DNA from: Hydrangea macrophylla
Taxonomy: Eukaryota > Streptophyta > Magnoliopsida > Cornales > Hydrangeaceae
NCBI GenBank assembly: GCA_033977485.1
Contig: CM066987.1
Span: 88,134,588 to 88,198,587 of the forward strand
DNA length: 64,000 nt
Direction of reading: 5' to 3'
A program made the translations under genes and the position numbers. Below the pieces are notes generated by a model, which was given only the letters and a program-made list of their open reading frames with translations, had not been told where the DNA came from and searched no databases. Shown here in pieces: positions 23,077 to 36,400 of the stretch; position 1 is the first letter of the stretch, and the number at the start of each line of letters is the position of its first letter.

Positions 23077-25897
23077 AAAGTATGATTATTATGGGGGGAG
23101 TACGCAACTGATGAATTAGATAAAATTCATATATACAAATATACATGTTTCAGCAAAAATATATATATATATATATATGTATATACATGTTTTGTGTAGA
23201 CAAATATCATTTTCAACGAAAATTGTGGGAACAATCGTGTGCTGCATTACTAGACGCAACCTCTTACCAGTTAACATCCAAGATGGGGTCCGTAGGACCA
23301 CTTGACGAACCGCCTGTCTTTTCGGAGGTTGTAGTCTCTCTCTCTGTCATGCAATGAGCCCCAGGTTATCCCCACTACTTTCCAAACAATCATTAGGGTA
23401 AGCTAGTATTATATATTAACTTTATTCAAAGCTAAAAGATAGTGAAATAAGAAATTAAATAGCCTTGTTATGATCGGGAGTTTAAAAAATGAGAGAAAAG
23501 AAGAAAAAGGGAGAGTTTCTCTCGCTTTATCTCGATTGCGAGTTTTAATGAGGAGAGAAAAGAAGAGAAAACTAATCACCACTTTCTTTCAATTTCTTTC
23601 TCTCCAAATTGGAAAGAAAATGAGAGAAAAGGAAGTGGCCGGGAGATTAATTAATATTTCTTAATACCCAATATACCCTTTCTAGTTTAGTCTTACCTAA
23701 TTAGAATTCTATCTAAGTGGGGGTAGAATGGTAACTTTATTTTATTTTCTTTTCATTTCTTCTCAACTTGCAATCAAGGGGAAAGAAAGTTACTTTCTTT
23801 TCTCTCATCAACTCCCAATCAAGATGAAAGAAAACACCATCCTTTCTCTTTTCTATTTTTCTCTCCTTATTTATGATTTTCTCTTCTTTTTTTTTCTCTC
23901 CTAAACTCTCAATCATAGCGTTAATTTTCATAACAAGGCTTTCTGAGTTTGTAGCCTCATAATTTGGAAAAAAAATTTGGATATTTGGAAGGTACGTACC
24001 ACATAGCAGTACTCCTACTCTTAGATATAATACTCTACACTCAATCGCAAATAAATTTCTAGTGAGAGCCACATCATAGATTCACAAGTAATAGAACACA
24101 CATTACAGCAGCCCCACTAACAAATAAAAATTATTGTTATTGGATGCATATATAACGTAAGCCTGACATCCAAGCATCTAAAAGTTTATCACATTATCTT
24201 TCGCCATTATGCACCTAAAAGAATAATCCTCCAATCAATGATGAAGAGTTTTCCTATTGTTGCTTTCTTCTAGGTCTATCTGATCTCTGTATTATTCTAC
24301 TTTCTACTACCATCAAATTATACACTAGAGTAATATTTGGGGCACTAACAACTTTCACTAACACTTACTAACACACTCTATCTCTCTCCTAGTGGTACTG
24401 TGGGGTCCGCAGTGGACCCCGCAGTACCAGTAGAAGAGAGATAGAGTGTGTTAGTAAGTGTTAGTGGAAGTTGTTAGTGCCCCTAGCATTGCCCTTATAC
24501 ACTATGTCCAAAATTTCGTACAAAAATTAGTAACACAACAGTTTTTCTCGATGCATTTACTTAAATTTTACCCTTCTTTTTTTTTTTTTTTGGTGCAAAA
24601 ATTTTACCCTTCTGCCGGCATATTAATGCTTCTTTTATAAGCCTTTATTTTTTTGTCAAATTATTATTATTAGATATTTATATATATATATATATATATA
24701 TATTTAGCTATTTGGTATTTATTGCAAGGACTTTTGTCATTTGAGCATATATTTCAATGTGAATTTCCCTTTGTGTTAGATTCCTCCACTGAGTGTGCTC
24801 TTGCCTTTTTCACTATTACAGATAATTTCAAAATTCCAATGGAAACATTGCTTCTCCTTGAACACATGCATAAAAGTCTGCATAAGTTCAAAATATGCGC
24901 GCTCTCTCCGTCTCTCTGTCTAAAATTTAAATATACAAACATGTGTAATTGTGGATGCATTTGTTTACCCATCATTTTTTGGGATTTTTTTAACATGGAG
25001 AAAACAAAAGTTATGTGCAATGATCCCCTTCCAAAATTTGAAAATGTACAGATGATATGCAATATATTTCCCCAGTTGTAATTCTTCCCCCTTCAAATAT
25101 TTGGCCATCATCTTTTTTTTCTCACTTTTCAATTCAGCACAACGGTAATTGTTTTAATATCAGTCATACTTTATAAATTATAGTAACAATAAACCCTTAT
25201 GATAGAAAAAAAAAATGTGATTTACAACAAATCTACCCAAAAATATTCATACATAGACTAAATATAAACAATCACCCGCAGGATGCCCGCCCCCAAGACC
25301 CTGTATGGGTCCAACATTTCATGCACGTCCATCCAATTGCTTTCAGACCCCAATTAAAAATTCCAATCACGCCGTTGTAAATATGGTGGATGTGTGTACC
25401 TAATTGAGGATATATGAGTTGTTTTTAACATCCTACTCTACATGTGCATGCCTGAGGAGTGTTATATTCAAAATAATTTATGATTGAGAGATAATCCATT
25501 TTTAATTATTGATCAGGACTATCATATCACAACACAAGGGCATCTTTGAAAGTAGTTCACAGACATGGACCATGCTCTCAAGTCGGTGGTCAAAGCAGTC
25601 CAACCATATTCACTCAGATACTGTCTCATGACCAGTCTCGAGTCAAGTCAATTCAATCAAAACTAGCCTTCAACTCGGACTCGAGCAAAAGAAGTACTTT
25701 CCAAGACTCTCAAGCTACCTTACCAGCAAAATCCGGTAGTTCGCTGGGGTCAGGTAACTATGTGGTGACCATTGGACTCGGATCGCCCAAAAAGGACCTC
25801 TCTCTCGTCTTTGACACTGGTAGCGATCTAACTTGGACTCAATGCCAGCCCTGTGTAAGGTATATATCCACAACTTCTCTACTCCATTTATATTTAA

Positions 25898-25930
<33 letters not shown>

Positions 25931-27016
25931 GATATGTAAGCTCATTTGCATTTTCCAACCACCCAAATGTCAAACCAGTTGGATTTAGGTAGAGGGAAGC
26001 ATGCCCTGTGATACCCTGAAGTTACCTAAGAGTTCTCACATTACCCTATAATTAATCCCATTATAAATTTTTCCAACAGGTACTGCTATAAACAACAACA
26101 ACCCACATTCGACCCATCCGAATCAAACACATATTCCAACATAACATGTACTTCAACCACATGCTCTCAACTCAGTTCTGCCACAGGAAACACACCGGGT
26201 TGCTCTGCATCCACGTGCATTTATGGCATACAATACGGCGACCAGTCGTTCTCTGTTGGCTATTTCGGAAAAGAAAAGATCACCTTAACGCCTACAGAAG
26301 TTTTCGACAGTTTCCTATTCGGATGTGGCCAGAACAACCGTGGACTCTTTGGAGCCACAGCGGGGTTGCTCGGACTCGGCCGGGACCCACTATCCATCGT
26401 GTCCCAAACGGCTACTAAGTACGGAAAATATTTCTCCTACTGTCTACCATCAATGTCGAGTTCTAGTGGTCACTTGACCTTTGGAAAAAGTAGTGGAAGA
26501 GTTTCAAGTTCTATCAAATTCACGCCGATATTTGTGAACCCTCAAGGACCCTCTTTTTACTTCATCAAAATCACTGAAATAAGTGTGGGTGGACAAACCT
26601 TATCAATCTCGAGTGCCGTGTTTTTGAATGCCAACACCATTATAGATTCTGGGACAGTCATAACTCGTCTACCCCCGGGGGCCTACACCCCTTTGAAAAC
26701 AACTTTTCGGCAACTGATGACGAAATACCCATTGACACAACCCCTTTCGATACTCGATACTTGTTATGACCTTAGTAATTACACCACTGTTTCTATACCC
26801 AAAATAGGGTTTGGTTTTAGTGGCAATGTAAAGATTGATGTGTCACCCCGAGGAATATTGTACGCGGCGAGTGCGTCTCAGGTGTGCTTGGCTTTTGCTG
26901 GTAATGGTGATGCCAGTGACACGGCCATTTTCGGAAATGTTCAACAACAAACCTTGGAGGTTGTGTATGACGTCGCCGGAGGGAAGCTAGGGTTTGGTCC
27001 TAGAGGGTGTGCTTAA
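21332..27016 (+). CDS. Nepenthesin-type aspartic protease (pepsin family A1), three exons
   Basis: The coding exons are 21332-21509, 25517-25859 and 26080-27016 (1458 bp, 485 aa), with GT-AG introns that keep the frame. An N-terminal hydrophobic segment (LRLLLLGSFVFLSLLCSLKA) looks like a signal peptide. A propeptide with SLKVVHRHGPCSQ follows. The first catalytic motif FDTGSDLTWTQC is at residues 158-169 and the second IIDSGTVITRLP near 361-372. Cysteine-rich insertions between them, GCGQNNRGLFG and the C-terminal IFGNVQQQTLEVVYDVAGGKLGFGP are typical of plant CND41/nepenthesin-like proteases (the At5g10770 group). Expected to be secreted or otherwise delivered through the secretory route; the substrate is unknown. 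All key residues are present, so it looks functional. Intron 1 is unusually long (4007 bp) and full of repeats. The ATG was chosen because no earlier in-frame ATG exists. Confidence 0.93.
22235..22285. repeat. CA-rich microsatellite in intron 1
   Basis: Irregular ACACACACTCTACACACACA-type repeats. Confidence 0.7.
23044..23075. repeat. Poly(A) tract, 32 A, in intron 1
   Basis: An uninterrupted A32 run on the + strand, possibly the tail of a retroposed sequence. The sequence before it (from about 22748) has no recognisable coding content. Confidence 0.8.
23461..23940. mobile_element. MITE-like element in intron 1, about 480 bp
   Basis: The perfect 13-bp inverted ends AGCCTTGTTATGA / TCATAACAAGGCT are followed by looser symmetry (GAGTTTA...TAAACTCTC) and purine/pyrimidine-rich arms. 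No TSD was identified. Confidence 0.65.
24328..24494. mobile_element. Mutator-like (MULE) MITE in intron 1, 167 bp
   Basis: Nearly the whole element is an inverted repeat (GGGGCACTAACAACTTTCAC...), with a central TGTGGGGTCC loop region. The 10-bp duplication TTATACACTA flanks it (24318-24327 and 24495-24504), within the 8-11 bp range of Mutator transposition. A relative lies at 28863-29028. Confidence 0.85.
24675..24703. repeat. (TA)n microsatellite in intron 1
   Basis: A run of alternating TA with one extra T at the edge. Confidence 0.85.
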
Positions 27017-28442
27017 TTACAAGAGCTGAGATTAAAAAATTCGCAGAGTTAATTAGCTCTTGATATTAATTATAAATAAGTTGTTTAGGTTTGAAGGATA
27101 TATGTATGTGTGTAGGTATCCTATTATAAAAGCAGTATATGAAAATAATGCAGAGTGAATAATCTCATTCAATTTATGCATGCATGTAAGAGGGAAAACA
27201 ACAAAACAATCTCCAAGTTATGTAAAGTGATAGGTTTATCTATTTATGTTTTTGTTGTGTTCAAAGTGAAATTAAACTAAGGCTTCCGAGAATCTTCTTG
27301 GACTAAAATTCTTGATACAGCTTGGATAGTCCAAATGATTTCCAACTTTCTAATTAGCTATCTGAAGTTAAATTGGTAGTTTTCCCACTCAGGACCACGT
27401 ACTCCATTAAATTTTTAGTGCTCTTTACCTAAAAAACCACAAAATATATAGTTATCCAAGGCATACATATATATAAATTACTAATACAGCAGAGACACGA
27501 CAAATTCCGCCAAGTTAATTCGTACTACAAAAATTTTGTTTTGACGTACCCTGACATGTAAAAAGAAAAGGCTCAAAGACCATTTACTTAAATTTGTAAA
27601 GCTCTGCCCTATAATTTTGTTACTATAATAAGAGTTTTACTTTTCAACCTCGACCAAGCTGATAATCATTCTTTAGAACACTATACTTCAACAGCTAACT
27701 TAAAATGATAGAGTAAAGTCAACAATGTATATTACAATATTAGGCTCTCACATATGCCTTTTGTTACCCCCCTTTCATATAGTAACAATTATCAAAGAGA
27801 CAACAAACCAAATTCCATTAATGTGGTGAACACAGAGAAACAAACCAAATGGGGGACTTCATACAAATTGATAGACTGAACAATATAAAGAATATTTCTT
27901 GTTAAACTTAAATTATGAGAGTACGAGGCCAACTATGTATTCTAAACTCCCATATCCTTCCGCACGTGCAACTACTTACATTGAAGAGACAACAAACTAG
28001 GCTCCATAAATGCAGTGACAAACAGACAAAAAAAAAAAAAGCAAAATGCTCGAGGGAAACTAATGAAAACTAAAACTTTAAACCAAGTCATTCAAAATTT
28101 GAAGCTCCGGTACCATGCTAGAATGCTAATTGCTCCAAAAAAAAATAAGTTTTTGTATTAAGTTAAGGGTAAGCATAGTTGGATTACGTCGAGGTCTCGC
28201 CAAGAGATAGGATTTGATAGCTCTATCTTAGCACAGCCCTACCCAAAAGTCAAGACTTTTGATTCATCAACGCAAGCCGAAGCCCAAGCCCAGTACAACA
28301 TAACCTAGTACTACACATTTTTTAAATAGAAGAGATCCAGTATGGGAAATTATTCTTTTTCACAACAATCTTAAAGTAAAATTTATTTTCAATACTTGTT
28401 TATAACTTATTTATTGATGATGGAGTTTTTAGGCAAGATAAA
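27017..28442. other. Protease gene 3' flank, nothing recognised
   Basis: AT-rich DNA carrying the gene's 3' UTR (possible polyadenylation signals TATAAATAAG near 27070 and AAAATAATG near 27140), then about 1.2 kb without genes or identifiable repeats up to the LTR of element C. Confidence 0.5.
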
Positions 28443-29631
28443 TGTAACAACCATTTTTTTTTTCCTACAAAGATATTATTTATTTTTACTTTTTATTTAT
28501 TTCTTTGTTTAATATTTAATGGGTGTGTGGTACTGTGTGGGATGTGCATGTGTTGGTGTGTGTGTGTGAGTAGTGCACGGGTGTGTGTGTAATACAATTA
28601 TATGTTGAATGTGTGTACCATAGTTATATACATAATATTATATTATATATATTAGGTTAGGTTAGGTAATATTAAGAAATAGGCCTGAAACCCATCTCTT
28701 AGGCAGCCGCAAGAAATAAAGAGAGACAGAGAGAAGAGGAAAAAAAAAAAAAAAAAAAGGGAAGAAAAAAAAAAGGGAGAAGGGTCTTGGCTTCGTGGGC
28801 AAGTGTGGAAGCGCGGAGCATTCGTGGTTGTCAATTTTTGATCAATGAGGTGAGTTAAATTACAGTAATTCTTTGGTGATAATTTTCATACAACTTTCAC
28901 ACAACCTCCTAAAATATGTGTCTATCTCTCTCATGTGTCACTGTGGGGTCCAGTGACATCACAGGAAATCAGAGATAGACACATCTTCTTAGGAGGTTGT
29001 ATGAAAGTTATCACCAAAGAATTACTCATTAAATTAGTACATGTTTAATTTAATTGTTAGGGTTATGTCTTTGTAATGGATATACGTTGTTATTGTTGAA
29101 GTAATCTAGATGTTTTATTTCCCCTTCGTGTGACTTTGTGATTATCACATTAGGGTATTCGAGAGGATTAGGTGAATAGCTAGTTTGATAAAACCATATG
29201 TGAAATATTCATGGTAATTAAGAAATATATATATGTGAAATTCGTTTCTTTTTTTTATTCACACAGTTGCAGAAAATTTAGAAAATTATTGTAAACTCGT
29301 GGCTTGGAATTTTAACAATCTGTTCGCGTGTCCTATGTAAAACGTGATTCTGCACAGTTTTCGTGTTTTGAGTTTTCCCTAATTATGCACCGTTTGGGCT
29401 GTAAATTTAAATTTAGTAGCAGTTTTTATAAGATTAAAAACAAGTTGATTGTCTAAGTTGATTTATGTGTTGGGATGAGCACGTATTTCGTTATTATGAT
29501 ATAACATGAAATTTTGTTGAGATGTAAGCATTCTCATCTAATGTTGGGTTTCATAAACTTGTGAATGTAAAACCATCTGTGTGAAGTTTTTTTTTTTTAT
29601 AGAAGTTAATAATAGGAAATCATTTAAATGT
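28443..29631 (+). repeat. 5' LTR of element C, first segment
   Basis: The segment matches the 3' LTR start (63263-64000) through about 29270: the TGTAACAACC start, ATTTAATGGGTGTGTGG, the GT and GA microsatellites, GGTCTTGGCTTCGTGGGC and GTGATTATCACATTAGGG are shared. A 166-bp MITE is present here and absent from the 3' LTR. The last three bases TGT are the CACTA-2 target duplication. Confidence 0.9.
28863..29028. mobile_element. Mutator-like MITE, 166 bp, inside the element C 5' LTR
   Basis: Long inverted repeats (GTAATTCTTTGGTGATAA ... TTATCACCAAAGAATTAC) lie between 8-bp direct repeats TTAAATTA (28855-28862 and 29029-29036). The insertion is absent from the equivalent point of the 3' LTR (near 63707). 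It shares size and the central TGTGGGGTCC with the MITE at 24328. Confidence 0.85.
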
Positions 29632-30080
29632 CACTACAAGAAAATTGACATTTAGTAGCAAAAAATGTTGCCACTAAAGGCCCAAATATTGTCACTAAAA
29701 CCTATAGTGACAAGAAATATGGTTGCCACTAGGTTGTGACTAATTGTACCGTGACTAAAAGTTTTTGTGACAATAATGAAAATGTTGCCACTAAAGACAC
29801 TATCTTTAGTCGCAACCAAGGATTGTGACTTAAAAACACTTTTAGTGTCAACTAATATCTCATCACTAAACTGTGAACGTTTTGTCAAGTTGACACTAAA
29901 GTTTTCCTTTAGTCACAATAAATATTGCCACTAAAATAACATTTTCTATGGCACAAATCATGTTGACACTAAAGTTTGCCTTTAGTCACAGCAAATGTGT
30001 GATTAATAAATAGAGTAATATTTTCCATTGTGGTTCAATACAAATTGACATTGTCACTATTTATCAATGCAGTGGCCACT
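29632..30080. repeat. Left subterminal repeat region of CACTA-2
   Basis: Many copies of TTGCCACTAAA, TTTAGTGACAA and related units in both orientations. The motif differs from that of CACTA-1 (AAGTGACATAAAT), so the two elements belong to different families. Confidence 0.8.
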
Positions 30081-30408
30081 AATAGGTCTTCTTCCTGAAG
30101 ATGTTCATATACATGAAAGCAAATGTCTAAAAATTGTATCACCAACAAAATACTTTTATACAACACCAAAACTTGTGTAACATATAAGCAAGTTACATAT
30201 GATTCTAACACCAAAATATACAAAGATGTGCATTGACAAAGTATATATTACAAGACCACCATTACATTAATCACCCAAAAGAAAGGCTTCAGAATTTCCA
30301 GAAGAACAAACTCATGATTTGTCGCTTTGAGCAATTAATCTTCAACCATCTCCAATCTGTAAACGAATAAAATAAAGGACATGTTAGTATTCTTTCAATA
30401 TATATATA

Positions 30409-30436
30409 CTAGTAATTGCCCGTGCCCGAGGGCACG
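30409..30436 (-). mobile_element. Helitron-like 3' terminus
   Basis: On the minus strand a perfect 7-bp stem CGTGCCC/GGGCACG (loop TC) is followed 8 bp later by CTAG and then T. This is the Helitron 3' end architecture (hairpin, short spacer, CTRR, insertion before T). The 5' TC end, to the right, was not located. Confidence 0.5.
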
Positions 30437-31536
30437 TGTAAAAATAAGGAAGGAAGCAATTACTTAAACAAAATCTCATTCCAGACACACCTTTAGTACC
30501 TAAACATGAAAAGGATCTCAACTATTTAGATCTACGCCAAAAAAGTAGTTTTGCCTAAACTCAAATGTGAAGTAAAATATGTATTTAACCCCTACAACAA
30601 CATAATTACATTAAAAGAAATCTAAAGAATCATACTTACAATATCAATCTTTGTAAAGATCATTTATTTTACTTAAAGACCATTTCCTGAACCTTGTCCA
30701 AACCAAGAAACATCATTTTAGCTCCTCCATGATTTTGTTCAACCTACTCATCAAATCAAACAGCCACAATAGAATATGTTAGTGCACCCACATGATTTTT
30801 ATTGTCGTCTAAAAAATTGTCTAAACCAATTGACATTGTAGTCTATGACAATTGAGTTCCAACTTTCAAGTGAAAACATGTAAGAAACGGTTAGTTCTTT
30901 GCAGGAGTCACTGATGGATAAAATAAATCCCTTAATTTCAGTGACATCTAAAAGCAAAGAGATCCAAACAAAATGAACTGACTGTGTATCTCCACACATA
31001 CAATTGGAGATGCTTAACAAAGGGATTGAGAGAATGGTACTTGATTTCTTCTAACTAAAACCTTTCAAAATATTTGAACATGCTTTGCTTACACATGCAT
31101 ACACATCAGATTTCATGACCAGTCAATAAACAACCAAATTAGTGTGAAACTTCATGACAATTTGAACCAAGGATATATGCAGGTTAACCCGTTAGTGTGA
31201 AACTTACCTAGGAACGTGAACAAATGAATCTAAACGTATCAAATTCTGGAAGAAAGCAGATTTTTTATTTTCTTAGGAGGATTAGAAAAAACCAGCAACA
31301 ATGAGGAAAAACTAAACTTATCAAAGTAACGACCAAACTTGAGCTATGTCCAAACCTGCAACAAATATCTGCAGCTAATTACAACTATTGATCGTTTCAT
31401 TAGGTTAGGAACAAAAACCTTCATCCGCACAAAGTATTGACTTCCAATTTTCTAAACGATCATTGCATGCATAACCAAAGAAAAAGTAAAGATATGAATA
31501 CAGTGAAGGCTGGGTCAGCTTCAGTTAATAGCATTA

Positions 31537-31550
31537 CCCCCCCCCCCCCC
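31537..31550. repeat. Poly(C) tract, 14 C, followed by T-rich sequence
   Basis: A C14 run followed by TCCTTTTTTT and further T-rich sequence. Confidence 0.85.
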
Positions 31551-32223
31551 TCCTTTTTTTTCTTTTTTCTTTCGTCTTTTTTCTTTTTTTATAAGCAAGG
31601 CTTGTACCCACTTGTATGAACCACATGACCTTGATGGGTGGAAAAGTTTTTTTAGTCAAAGGAGCTAAAAAAAAAAAAGCAAAAGCAGCCTTTTTTTTTT
31701 AGGAAGCAAAAGCAATCTTAAGGAGCCAAAAAAGAGAAAGATAAATGCAAACAAAGTCAAATTCTGCAAACAAAGCCATTTCATACTATCCAGACTGGGA
31801 TTTCTCTTTTCTTAATTTCTGGGTGCTTCAAAGATCTTGTATGAAACACATGTTGCTCATATTTAAAAAAGGAGAAGAAAGTACCACCGCCTTCACAGAG
31901 CAAATAAAATAGAGACATTAAAATAAAATTAAAAAGAAGAGAACCTTTAAATCTACTTTTTCACCAATTCAACCACCTGAAATGAATCAAAACCAGATAG
32001 TTTAATTTCCAAATCAATTTGATATAATTAATACCCACTAAACTGAGAAACGCAGATTCAACAAATAAAATAAAATTAGTTATTACCTTATGCAAAAGCT
32101 TATTTCTTTGAAAGAAGCAAAAAGAGACATTCACCTGCAAAAACTGCCTATTTAGTGAGTGTCTCATCAACTTCGAAGTTAACAATTGCAGCAGAAAAAC
32201 TATAATCAATCACAAAATTTATA

Positions 32224-32268
32224 GTGTGTGTGTGTGTGTGTGTACGTGTGTGTGTGTGTGTGTGTGTT
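32224..32268. repeat. (GT)n microsatellite
   Basis: About 22 GT units with one ACGT interruption. Confidence 0.9.
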
Positions 32269-33408
32269 TTCAAGCACAGAAATGCTGAAATTCCGTAGAC
32301 AACACATTTGTAATGTCAAATAGGAGTAAGTATAGCTGCAAAGTTACCTTAAGAAGAGCAGTGTGTTCGGAATTTTTTCAGAATGCATTCACCCATTCTG
32401 CAATTTCAAGTTCCAAAACATTCATTTAAGACACACAATTCTCAAACCTCAGATTGATTAAAAATGAAAATCAAACAAAACCCAAATTGAAATACAAAGT
32501 GAAGACAAATCTAAATATTATACGTCGTTGCTTAAACAAAACCAAGGTGAGGGTTCATGTGACGAAAAGATGCTTCCATAATACATGCACAGAATAGAAA
32601 TGAAACAAAATACAAATCCGAAGTACTAACCTTGAAGACAGATTCTTGTTAAAGAGTAAACAGATTGTATAAAAAAAAAAGTCAAACACAACAACGAAAA
32701 TGTAAAAGAAAAAAAAGTACAAAACAAAATCTTGTTAAAGAAAAGACCCAAAAAAAATACTCAATTTGAAGGTCAATTTTACTACAAAGCAAAATATAGA
32801 GAATGGAGCTACGAATTCCTATGAAAGATAGTTACACAACTATGAATGGCTTAAGGAGAAGGTGAATCGTATGGTGGGACAAAGCACACAGATCCAATGG
32901 AAAAGGGATGTCTATCAAAAATCTCAGAATAAAAAACTTACATATATCTTGTGCGACGTTTCAACCACCTATTTTTTGTTTTTCAATATCCATGTGCCAA
33001 AGAAAATACAGCAACTTCTAACTACTCTGCATTGCCGATTCCAGCTCAAAATCTACCTGCCATTTCGACATACATGCAACATTTGCATTGAGTAAATTGT
33101 TAGTTCCCACAAGATGAAAAGAAAACGTATAAATGCAGAAAACAAATTAAGTTGTTTTATAAAATATAGTACCTTGGCATGATAATGAACCTTCCAATTC
33201 CATCCAATTTACCTTAAACAAGATAATATCCAGAATACACCAAAATACACTATATACATAAGAAAATTTAGAATGGAGGGCTAAAGGACTTTTTCACTTA
33301 AGTACAAAAGCTTTAGTGACAAAAGCTTTAGAATGGAGGGCTTAAGAATGGAGGGCTAAAGGACTTGTTAACAAAAATAATACAAAACGGGGCATACATG
33401 CCATAAAA

Positions 33409-36400
33409 TTACATCTCCATATTTGTCTCAGTGTCATCATCACTACCATTGTTCATTTCATCTTCTTCATCCTCATAATTAATTAAGGTATCATCATCAT
33501 CACTTTCATCATTTATGAATGTCTCATCATTCTCATCTGCAGCTTCGTCATAGCTTGTAAAATCTACCTCAATATTTATTGGGGGAATACCATCCCTTCT
33601 CCACACTCCAAATTCACCACCAACATCAGAAGTGCCAATTACACTAAATGACTCTTGTTGTTGGTATGGCTCGTCGTCACCAACAAGATCTTCTTCTTCA
33701 TTGTTAGGAACATCATACGAATCACGAGCTTGTGCCTTGACTACTACTTTCCAATTACTACCTAACTTGGAGTCGTTGATATAAACACTTGTTCAGCCTG
33801 GGATGCTAACACAAAGGGTTCATTAGTGTTCCATTTCTTTGAGACATTAACACTAGTGTAATTGTGTTTGTCTGTCTGGATACCCCGACCTTCCATTCCA
33901 ATATCCCACCAATCACACTTAAACAAGAAAACACGATGGTCTCCAGAATAATCTAATTGAACAACATCTGTTAGGACTCCATAGTAATCTTTATTCCCTG
34001 CTTCGTTATCTCCTTTGACAACTATTCCACTATTTTGAGTTTTTCGATGCATTTTTGAATCTTTTGTGCGAAAACGCAAACCACGAGTGATGCACGCCTT
34101 ATAGCTTGTTATTCTTCTATCAGGACCTCGTGCTAAATCCATGAGTTGTTCACTAACTCTTCCATTTTGTTGATTGTATAGTCCTGTAACCTACTCAAGC
34201 ATATCAAGTACATAATTACAACTCCATAGTAAAGAATTTGGTGCAAAAGTTAAATATTTGACAACACATACGTGGTTTTCAAACCATTTTGGGAACTGCT
34301 CTTCGTGCATTTTTTCTACATCCCTTGCACTTTCTCGTAAGAACTCTTCCTTGTGATGACTACAAAGAAAGATCTATAGTAAGATTTCCAAGTACTATAT
34401 ATGGGGTATATATAAATAAATCAACTTAGTATAATCGATGAAAAGCATACGCAAGAAATGGAAAAACTTCATCACAATTTTTCAGCACGTATATACGAGC
34501 TTGCTCCCAAGATACATCGTCCATAAAATGATAATCTCCTTTCCCTAATGGACGACAATTGTGGCTAAAAATGGATAAGCCTTGATTCGTTTGCTCGTGA
34601 TTTCCATCATAGTTTCTTTCTTCTCTAGTAAATCTTGTCTCAATTCCTTCCAAGTACATTGAGCAAAATGTCAAGCATTCTTCAGCAATATAAGCTTTGG
34701 CAATTGATCCTTCCGGATAAGCTTTATTGGTCACAGTACATTTTAGTCGATATAAATGCCTAAAGAGACAAGGTTTGGTAAAAGCAACCAATTTAGGTAA
34801 GAAGTGCTTTAACTTGATATATGCACAATAAAATAGCATGGGATTAAATAGTACCTTTCAAAGGGATACATCCAACGGTATTGCTCTGGCCCACCTAGAA
34901 TAGCTTCCCGTGCTAAATGAACAGGCAAGTGCACCATAATATCAAAAAAAGCCATAGGAAATATCCTTTCTAGCTTGCAAAGTGTTATGATAATATGGCT
35001 TTCAAGTCGCTTCAACACATCTACCTTCAACGTCTTGGAACACAATTCTCTAAAGAAGTGGTTAAGCTCAATAAGTGCATCACGCACATCATTCTCCAAT
35101 GATCCGCGTATTGCAATAGGAAGCAAACATTGTAAGAATACGTGAGAATCATGACTCTTCATACCCGAAATCTTGCATTATTTGCAGTTAACACGCCGGG
35201 CTATATTTGAGGCGTATCCATCTGGAAACTTCACGGAATTCAAAAACTCAGATAAATCCTTTTTCTCAGCTACTGACATTGTGTAACATGCAGGAGGTAT
35301 CACATAGTAGTTGCCCTCTTGTGTTGGGTGCAATTGATGCCTTATACCCAGAGCCTTCAAATCTAGACGAGCCTTAATATTGTCTTTTGTTTTCCCATTA
35401 ATATCCATCAATGTCCCTAAAATACTATCACAAATATTTTTCTCTATGTGCATGACATCCAGATTGTGACGTAGTTTAAGGGTTCTCCAATAAGGCAATT
35501 GGAAAAAAATGCTATGCTTTTTCCAATTCAACTCCTCATCACGCTTTCTTTTCTTCGGTTGTGTCTTTCCGAATATCACCGAATCGACATAACTTAGTTG
35601 CTCAAGCACATCATCACCAGACAATAATTTTGGACTCCTTCTATATTCTTTGTTACCATCAAAAGATTTATCATCATCTCGCCATTTATGATTATCTGTC
35701 AAGAAGCGACGATGGCCCATGTAACATGTTTTCTTTCCATTCTTCAACCACTTATGTGATATTTCCTTGTTACAAACAGGACAAGCCAAAAATTGTCCAT
35801 AGCACCGCTGCACGCAACCAAAAATTTGAGTTCATAGAAGCATCATAAGTATGAACCCTGACTTCCCATAACTCTTTCAACTCATCTATCAGAGGTTGTA
35901 GATACACATCAATGTCATTTCCCGGTGACCTAGGTCCAGGAATAAGCATTGACAAGATGAAAAATGGAACTTTCATACATTTCCACGGCGGTAAGTTGTA
36001 TGGCACAAGAACAACAGGCCATGTGCTGTGAGAAGTGCTCATATTTGAAAAAGGATTGAACCCGTCACTTGCCAAGCCTAGTCTTACATTGCGAGGATCA
36101 TCCGAAAAGAACTTATGCATTGCATCAAAGTTTTTCCATTCTTCACCATCAGCTGGATGGCTCAACACACCTTCCTCATTAACACGCTTCTCTCTGTGCC
36201 ACCTCATATCCGATGATGTCTTCTTTGAAATGAAAAGCCTTTGAAGTCTTGGTTTAAGAGGGAAGTACCGCAAAATCTTTTGAGGAATCTTTTTCCTTTT
36301 CCCACATCCTTCATCATTTGCAGTATCAACCTTATATCTAGGCTCCTTACACTGTGGACACACGTTTTCTTCCTTGTATTCCTTCCTAAAAAGTACACAA

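Larger units (their letters stand above)
30081..33408. other. CACTA-2 interior left of the transposase, no gene recognised
   Basis: AT-rich DNA with a Helitron-like end (30409), a C14 run (31537-31550), a GT microsatellite (32224-32268) and A-rich stretches. On the minus strand this lies downstream of the transposase gene and may hold a degraded second CACTA gene, but I see no conserved domain. Confidence 0.5.

Noticed and set aside
26146..26418. A 90-aa frame within protease exon 3
   Set aside because: It is an overlapping frame. The true frame continues from exon 2 with cysteine pattern and catalytic motif.
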